DNA of 64,000 bases from UBA8337 sp963932545 (lineage in GTDB: Bacteria; Pseudomonadota; Alphaproteobacteria; RS24). The notes beneath the pieces were generated by a model that was not told where the DNA came from, did no database searches, and saw only the letters and a list, made by a program, of their open reading frames with translations. Within the stretch, counting starts at the first letter, position 1, and the number at the start of each line of letters is the position of its first letter. A program made the translations under genes and the position numbers. Shown here piece after piece: positions 59,302 through 64,000 of this stretch. The DNA lies in assembly GCA_963932545.1 (NCBI GenBank), contig CAWVRH010000001.1:225026-289025 (forward strand). The letters run 5' to 3'.

Positions 59302-61971
59302 TTAGGATTTGGTGCGCGCCCGAATAGCACTTTGCGCCGCCGCCAACCGCGCAATGGGTACGCGAAAAGCGGAACAAGATACGTAATCCAGCCCAAGGCT
59401 TTCACAAAATCTAATGCTGCTAGGGTCGCCGCCATGCTCGCCGCAAATACCCAACTTGATATCGGCTCGTGTGGCGCGTGCTTTTTCGACAGCCATGGCC
59501 ATCAATCCACCGACACCACGTTCATCTAACTGCGAGAACGGGTCGCGGTCCAACAAGCCCTTGGCGACATAACGCGGCAAAAACCCGCCTGCATCATCGC
59601 GCGATAGCCCAAAGGTGGTTTGCGTTAAGTCATTGGTTCCAAACGAAAAGAATCCCACTTGCGCGGCCAACTCATCGGCTAATATAGCCGCACGCGGCAC
59701 TTCAATCATCGTGCCAACTTGATACGCTGTCTCGGCAATGCCAAAAGGTTTTGCAATGTCGGGCACCATGTCTAACAGCATGGCCAGCTCGCGTGGCTCA
59801 CTGATGAGCGGGAACATAATCTCCACTTGCGGATTTGCGCCTGCGTCTTTCATGGCGCCGAAAATAGCTCGTAATTGCATGGCATAAATATCTGGCGAGG
59901 TAATGGCCAAACGGCTGCCGCGATGGCCCAGCATTGGATTGCTCTCGGCCATCGCCGTTATGGTCGCGCGCAAAGCCTTTGGGCTTTGGTCAAGCGCCTC
60001 TGCCAAAGCATCGACATTGTCATCAGGCGTCGGCAAAAATTCATGCAGGGGCGGGTCGAGCAAGCGGATGGTGACCGGAAGGCCATCCATAATTTCAAAC
60101 AGAGTAACAAAGTCGCCGCGCTGCTCTGGCTCCAAAGCCTCGAGCGCGCTCTGGCGATGCTCGCTATCTTGCGCCAAAATCATCTGCCGCACTTGGAAAA
60201 TCCGCTGCGAGTCGAAGAACATATGTTCGGTGCGGCACAGGCCAATGCCTTGCGCGCCAAATTTGCGCGCCCGCTTGGCTTCCGCCGCCGTCTCGGCATT
60301 GGTCCGCACTTTCATTCGCGAAGCCGCATCGGCCCAGCCCATCAGCGTGCCAAAGTCGCCGCTTAACTCGGGCTCCAAAGTGGCCACTTCGCCCGCCATC
60401 ACGCGCCCAGAAGTGCCATCGACGGTAATCACATCCCCTTCGGCCAGTTCAATGGCACTTTCGCCTTGGCCGATGCGCGCGGTTTTCGTGTCATAATCGA
60501 TAATCAGTTGGCCCGCGCCCGAAACACAAGGGCGGCCCAGCCCCCGCGCCACAACGGCGGCGTGGCTCGTCATACCGCCCCGCGAGGTCAAAACCGCTTG
60601 CGCCGCATACATGCCATGAATGTCTTCGGGGCTGGTTTCCATCCGCACCAAAACCAACTTCTCGCCTTGTGCGGCCATCTCTTCGGCATGATCGGCAGAA
60701 AAAATAATTTTACCGCTGGCGGCTCCTGGCGAGGCGGGTAGCCCTTTGGTCAAAACGGTGACTTTAGCTCTTGGGTCTAACGTCGGGTGCAATAATTGCT
60801 CTAGAGCTTCTGGCTCGACACGCAAGACGGCGGCCTCTTGGGTGATGACCCCTTCGGCCACCATGTCGACGGCGATTTTTAACCCTGCCATAACCGTGCG
60901 CTTGCCGTTGCGCGTTTGCAAAATGAACAAGCGTCCGTTTTGAATGGTGAACTCGACATCTTGCATATCGCGAAAATGGCTTTCGAGTTGGGTGAAGACT
61001 TGCACCAAATCGCCATAGGCCTCTGGCATCGCTTCTTCCAACGATAAATCAGGAATGCCCGCATCTTCGCGCGCCATCTTAGTGAGATAGAGCGGCGTAT
61101 GAATGCCAGACACCACATCTTCGCCTTGCGCGTTGATGAGATACTCGCCGTAAATCTCTTTCGCTCCGGTCGATGGATTGCGCGTAAACGCCACGCCGGT
61201 CGCGCTGGTCTGGCCCAGATTGCCAAACACCATGGATTGCACATTTACCGCCGTGCCCCAATCATCGGGAATATCGTGCAGCTTTCGGTAGGTCTGCGCG
61301 CGACGATTGTTCCAACTATCGAACACCGCGCCAATGGCACCCCAAAGTTGGGCATGCACATCTTGGGGAAACGGATGTCCCGCTTCTTGCTCCATCATGT
61401 CGCCAAAGCGAGTGCAAATATCGCGCCAGTCGTCGGCACCCAAATCAGCATCCAGCGAGAGCGAGTTCTCAAATTTATAATCGTCAATAATGTCTTCAAA
61501 ATAATCATGGTCGATGCCCATGACGACGTCGCCATACATTTGCTGGAAGCGGCGGTAGCTATCCCACGCAAAACGCGCGTCTCCAGTTTTGGCGGCCATG
61601 CTCTCGACCGTCTCATCGTTGAGGCCGAGGTTTAAAACCGTGTCCATCATGCCCGGCATAGAGGCACGACTGCCCGAACGCACGGAGACTAAAAGCGGGT
61701 TTTTTGTATCGCCAAAAACCATGCCGATATCGTCGCTCAAACGCTCCAGAGCGGCCTCCACTTGGGCTTTCAAGCCGTCGGGAAAGGCGCGATCATGGGC
61801 GTTAAAATGGGTGCAAACATCTGTGGTCAGCGTGAATCCGGGCGGCACTGGCAGGCCCATTAGGCACATTTCCGCCAAATTTGCCCCTTTGCCGCCAAGC
61901 TGTGCGCTCATATCGGCACGGCCATCGGCAAACCCGTCAGCAAATGCATATACAAGTTTGCGAGGGGTCAT
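59302..61971 (-). CDS. ppdK: pyruvate, phosphate dikinase
   Basis: Interconverts pyruvate and phosphoenolpyruvate with ATP and phosphate. 889 residues. The ATP-grasp domain shows GGKGANLAEMCLMGLPVPPGFTLTT, the phosphohistidine domain is LTSRGGMTSHAAVVARGLGRPCVSG (catalytic His in the GGMTSHAAVVAR run), and the PEP-binding barrel has MIEVPRAAILADELA, FSFGTNDLTQ and the catalytic cysteine in IKLGICGEHGGD. The ATG at 61971 with AGGTGA five bases upstream is preferred over a GTG at 61980. The Shine-Dalgarno sequence overlaps the glyS stop codon, so the two are coupled. Confidence 0.95.
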   Translation of the reverse strand: MTPRKLVYAFADGFADGRADMSAQLGGKGANLAEMCLMGLPVPPGFTLTTDVCTHFNAHDRAFPDGLKAQVEAALERLSDDIGMVFGDTKNPLLVSVRSGSRASMPGMMDTVLNLGLNDETVESMAAKTGDARFAWDSYRRFQQMYGDVVMGIDHDYFEDIIDDYKFENSLSLDADLGADDWRDICTRFGDMMEQEAGHPFPQDVHAQLWGAIGAVFDSWNNRRAQTYRKLHDIPDDWGTAVNVQSMVFGNLGQTSATGVAFTRNPSTGAKEIYGEYLINAQGEDVVSGIHTPLYLTKMAREDAGIPDLSLEEAMPEAYGDLVQVFTQLESHFRDMQDVEFTIQNGRLFILQTRNGKRTVMAGLKIAVDMVAEGVITQEAAVLRVEPEALEQLLHPTLDPRAKVTVLTKGLPASPGAASGKIIFSADHAEEMAAQGEKLVLVRMETSPEDIHGMYAAQAVLTSRGGMTSHAAVVARGLGRPCVSGAGQLIIDYDTKTARIGQGESAIELAEGDVITVDGTSGRVMAGEVATLEPELSGDFGTLMGWADAASRMKVRTNAETAAEAKRARKFGAQGIGLCRTEHMFFDSQRIFQVRQMILAQDSEHRQSALEALEPEQRGDFVTLFEIMDGLPVTIRLLDPPLHEFLPTPDDNVDALAEALDQSPKALRATITAMAESNPMLGHRGSRLAITSPDIYAMQLRAIFGAMKDAGANPQVEIMFPLISEPRELAMLLDMVPDIAKPFGIAETAYQVGTMIEVPRAAILADELAAQVGFFSFGTNDLTQTTFGLSRDDAGGFLPRYVAKGLLDRDPFSQLDERGVGGLMAMAVEKARATRADIKLGICGEHGGDPSSIRFCESLGLDYVSCSAFRVPIARLAAAQSAIRARTKS

Positions 61972-61980
61972 ATGGCTCAC

Positions 61981-64000
61981 CTATTCAATTTCGTCAAACG
62001 CTGCCGCCCGACGCATGCCATGCGCCAAGGCTTGCAGCAAGGATAGCCGATTATGCCTGATTTTCTCATCTGCGTCATTGACCATCACAGCCTCAAAAAA
62101 TGCATCTACGGGAGCCCGCAAAGTAGCCAAACCATCCAGATAGGCATCATAGCCAACCAGCTCGCCAATATCGATATCGTTCAAGCTGGCCATCGCCGCG
62201 AAAAGCGCGCGCTCAGCTGGCTCCACCAATAGGGCCTCATCCACTTGGGTTTGTGTGTGGCCGGCCTTCTGGCAAATACCATTGGCGCGGTTAAAGGCGG
62301 CCTGCAAATTGGCACCATCTTCTTGCGCCAAAAAGCTTTGTAGGCTTTGCGCGCGTTGTACGATTTCAAAAACATCGTCGCTACCCAGCGCAAAAATGGC
62401 GCTGACCACATCATGGCGCACCCCTTGATCGCGCAAATGCGCTTTCAATCGGTCGGCGATAAAGCTCAGCAAATCGTCAACATAAGCCTCTGGCGCCTTG
62501 ACCCCATAGAGCGAAAAGGCCGTCTCAAAAACAGGCCGCAAAGAAAGCTGCGTTTTGGTTTCTAGCAAAATGCGGATAATGCCCAAAGCCGCACGGCGCA
62601 AAGCATAAGGGTCTTTCGAGCCTGTTGGCTTTTCATCAATCGACCAGAAGCCCGCCAACGTATCCAATTTATCGGCTAGCGCCACAGCACGCCCTTCAGG
62701 GGTTTGCGGAATGGCGTCGTCTGGCCCTTGCGGTGAATAATGGCTGCGAATGGCTGCCGCCACGGTGTCCCCTAGACCGTCATGCGCCGCGTAATAGCCG
62801 CCCATAATGCCTTGCAGTTCGGGGAATTCGTAAACCATGCCAGAGGTCAAATCGGCTTTCGCCAGTTGCCCCGCTTGGGCCGATAATTCAGCGTCTGCCT
62901 GCAGGGCAGGCGCCAGTGTTTTCGCTAGTTTTTCAATCCGCTCGGCTTTTTGCGCCACCGTACCAAGCTTCGCTTGAAAGGTGACTTTCTCCAAAGCTGG
63001 CAGGCGGCTCGTCAAAGTTTCTTTGCGGTCTTGATCCCAGAAAAACCGTCCGTCCGAGAGGCGCGCGCGCAACACACGTTGGTTGCCGTTCACAATCGCG
63101 GCGCCTTTGTCGGGCGTCTCTATGTTGGAGATGGTGATAAAATAAGGCGCCAGTTTTCCGTCCGCCGTGCGCAAAGCGAAATATTTTTGGTGCGTGCGCA
63201 TCACCGAAACCAAAACCTCTTCTGGCACACCCATGAACTCGGCATCCATGCTGCCCAGAAGCGGCACCGGCCATTCGACCAGCCCAGCTGTTTCGCGCAT
63301 CAGACCTAAATCTTCCACCAAAGCGCAGCCGACGGATGCGGCCAACGCACTCGCGCCTTCCATCACCATGGCTTCGCGCACGGGCGCATCGGCCAGCACG
63401 AAGGCTTTTTCGAGACTGCCCAAATAATCTTTCGCATGCGATATTTGCATCGCCTCAGGTGCCATAAAACGGTGGCCAAATGTGGTATTGCCGCTGGTCA
63501 GCCCCTCCACTTCAAACGGCACAATGGCGCCATCTAAAACACATAGGATACCGCGCAAAGGGCGCACCCAACGCAGGCTGCCATCACCCCAACGCATGGA
63601 TTTGGGCCACTGAAACCCACGAATCATATCTGGCAAAAACCCAGCCAAAGCCTCCGCTAGCGGACGGCCTGGCTCGTCGATTTCTAGCACATAGAAAGCG
63701 CCTTTTTTATCGTCGCGTATTTGCAAAGCCTCGACGCTGTCGAGCTGATTGGCACGCAAAAAACCCTCGATGGCTTTTTCGGGCGCATCTACACGCGGGC
63801 CTTTTTTCTCTTCTTTGCGGTCGGGCAAATTGAGCGGCAGGCCGTCTACCCAAAGCGCCAAACGTTGCGGCGCCGCATAGGCGTTCACCTGACTTGGCAC
63901 CACGTCGAAACTTTTCAAAAAGCCCAACACATGGCGCTCTAATTGCGCCGCTGCACTGGCTTGTAGGCCAGCGGGAATTTCTTCGGAATAAAGCTCTAAC
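61981..64000 (-). CDS. glyS: glycine--tRNA ligase beta subunit (5' end outside the window)
   Basis: Beta subunit of the alpha2-beta2 glycyl-tRNA synthetase; binds and helps charge tRNA-Gly. The frame is open to the right edge and its N-terminal part reads LELYSEEIPAGLQASAAAQLERHVLGFL, the usual GlyS beginning, so the true start lies a few residues beyond 64000. Further family stretches are DGSLRWVRPLRGILCVLDG, the TFGHRF motif, RLSDGRFFWDQDRK, GIMGGYYAAHDG and FIADRLKAHLRDQGVRHDVVSAIF. It precedes ppdK with overlapping signals. Confidence 0.96.
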   Translation of the reverse strand, partial: LELYSEEIPAGLQASAAAQLERHVLGFLKSFDVVPSQVNAYAAPQRLALWVDGLPLNLPDRKEEKKGPRVDAPEKAIEGFLRANQLDSVEALQIRDDKKGAFYVLEIDEPGRPLAEALAGFLPDMIRGFQWPKSMRWGDGSLRWVRPLRGILCVLDGAIVPFEVEGLTSGNTTFGHRFMAPEAMQISHAKDYLGSLEKAFVLADAPVREAMVMEGASALAASVGCALVEDLGLMRETAGLVEWPVPLLGSMDAEFMGVPEEVLVSVMRTHQKYFALRTADGKLAPYFITISNIETPDKGAAIVNGNQRVLRARLSDGRFFWDQDRKETLTSRLPALEKVTFQAKLGTVAQKAERIEKLAKTLAPALQADAELSAQAGQLAKADLTSGMVYEFPELQGIMGGYYAAHDGLGDTVAAAIRSHYSPQGPDDAIPQTPEGRAVALADKLDTLAGFWSIDEKPTGSKDPYALRRAALGIIRILLETKTQLSLRPVFETAFSLYGVKAPEAYVDDLLSFIADRLKAHLRDQGVRHDVVSAIFALGSDDVFEIVQRAQSLQSFLAQEDGANLQAAFNRANGICQKAGHTQTQVDEALLVEPAERALFAAMASLNDIDIGELVGYDAYLDGLATLRAPVDAFFEAVMVNDADEKIRHNRLSLLQALAHGMRRAAAFDEIE

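Overview
The window is a chromosomal segment of an alphaproteobacterium. The evidence is a ctrA-type cell-cycle regulator next to an EipA/DUF1134 envelope gene, a serC-serA-purA operon behind a serC-leader-type 5' UTR, an xseB-ispA-dxs-tlyA cluster, a nadABC operon behind a NadQ-like regulator, and the order ruvCAB-ybgC-tolQRAB-pal-cpoB-tilS-ftsH-folP-glmM. Base composition of the core genes is moderately GC-rich (short samples near 55-67%). One block (about 13.9-16.75 kb) is clearly AT-richer (samples of 35-43%) and looks acquired. The species cannot be named from sequence alone.

Layout. 0-0.3 kb: end of a heme-copper oxidase subunit III-like gene and a small subunit IV-like membrane protein. 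0.5 kb: tRNA with a CAT anticodon. 0.7-9.2 kb: rpoN, mnmA, ctrA, cysQ, eipA, an alpha/beta hydrolase, a small membrane protein whose start codon overlaps that of the divergent rluD, and rpoH. 9.2-13.3 kb: serC-serA-purA on the minus strand with a clear promoter and a two-hairpin leader. 13.37-14.03 kb: no protein gene, but dense palindromes, two minus-strand intrinsic terminators, candidate small RNAs and a perfect CtrA-type box. 14.03-16.75 kb: a restriction/defence-type island with a MORC/MutL-like GHKL ATPase fused to a TIGR02391/HEPN-like C-terminus, and a convergent C5-cytosine methyltransferase; each gene is cut by a single in-frame stop codon.

16.8-34.4 kb is one long minus-strand run of housekeeping genes: DUF4164-zapA-6S RNA-fau, a YmdB-like phosphoesterase, yebC, ruvCAB, ybgC, tolQRAB-pal-cpoB, tilS, ftsH, folP, glmM, thiD. 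The folP product resembles the mobile sulfonamide-resistance enzymes Sul1/Sul2 far more than classical DHPS, and it sits between ftsH and glmM. 34.4-40.0 kb: an upstream region with three 11-bp tandem repeats, then tkt-gap-pgk-fba (pentose phosphate/glycolysis) closed by a bidirectional terminator. 40.0-45.1 kb (minus): an MBL-fold hydrolase, xseB, ispA, dxs, tlyA. 45.1-53.3 kb: Sua5-type tsaC, a VOC protein, SRAP (YedK/HMCES), a DUF192 protein, an SDR oxidoreductase, an AcuI-like reductase, dihydroorotase, a GT9-like glycosyltransferase and ygfZ. 53.4-59.3 kb: a FabH-like ketosynthase, nadQ, then nadA-nadB-nadC behind a palindromic operator and four 13-bp tandem repeats. 59.3-64.0 kb (minus): ppdK and the 5'-truncated glyS.

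The strongest points for follow-up are the Sul-like FolP in its ftsH-folP-glmM setting, the doubly interrupted MORC-ATPase/HEPN plus methyltransferase island, the structured RNA-rich gap upstream of serC, and the tandem-repeat regulatory regions ahead of tkt and nadA.
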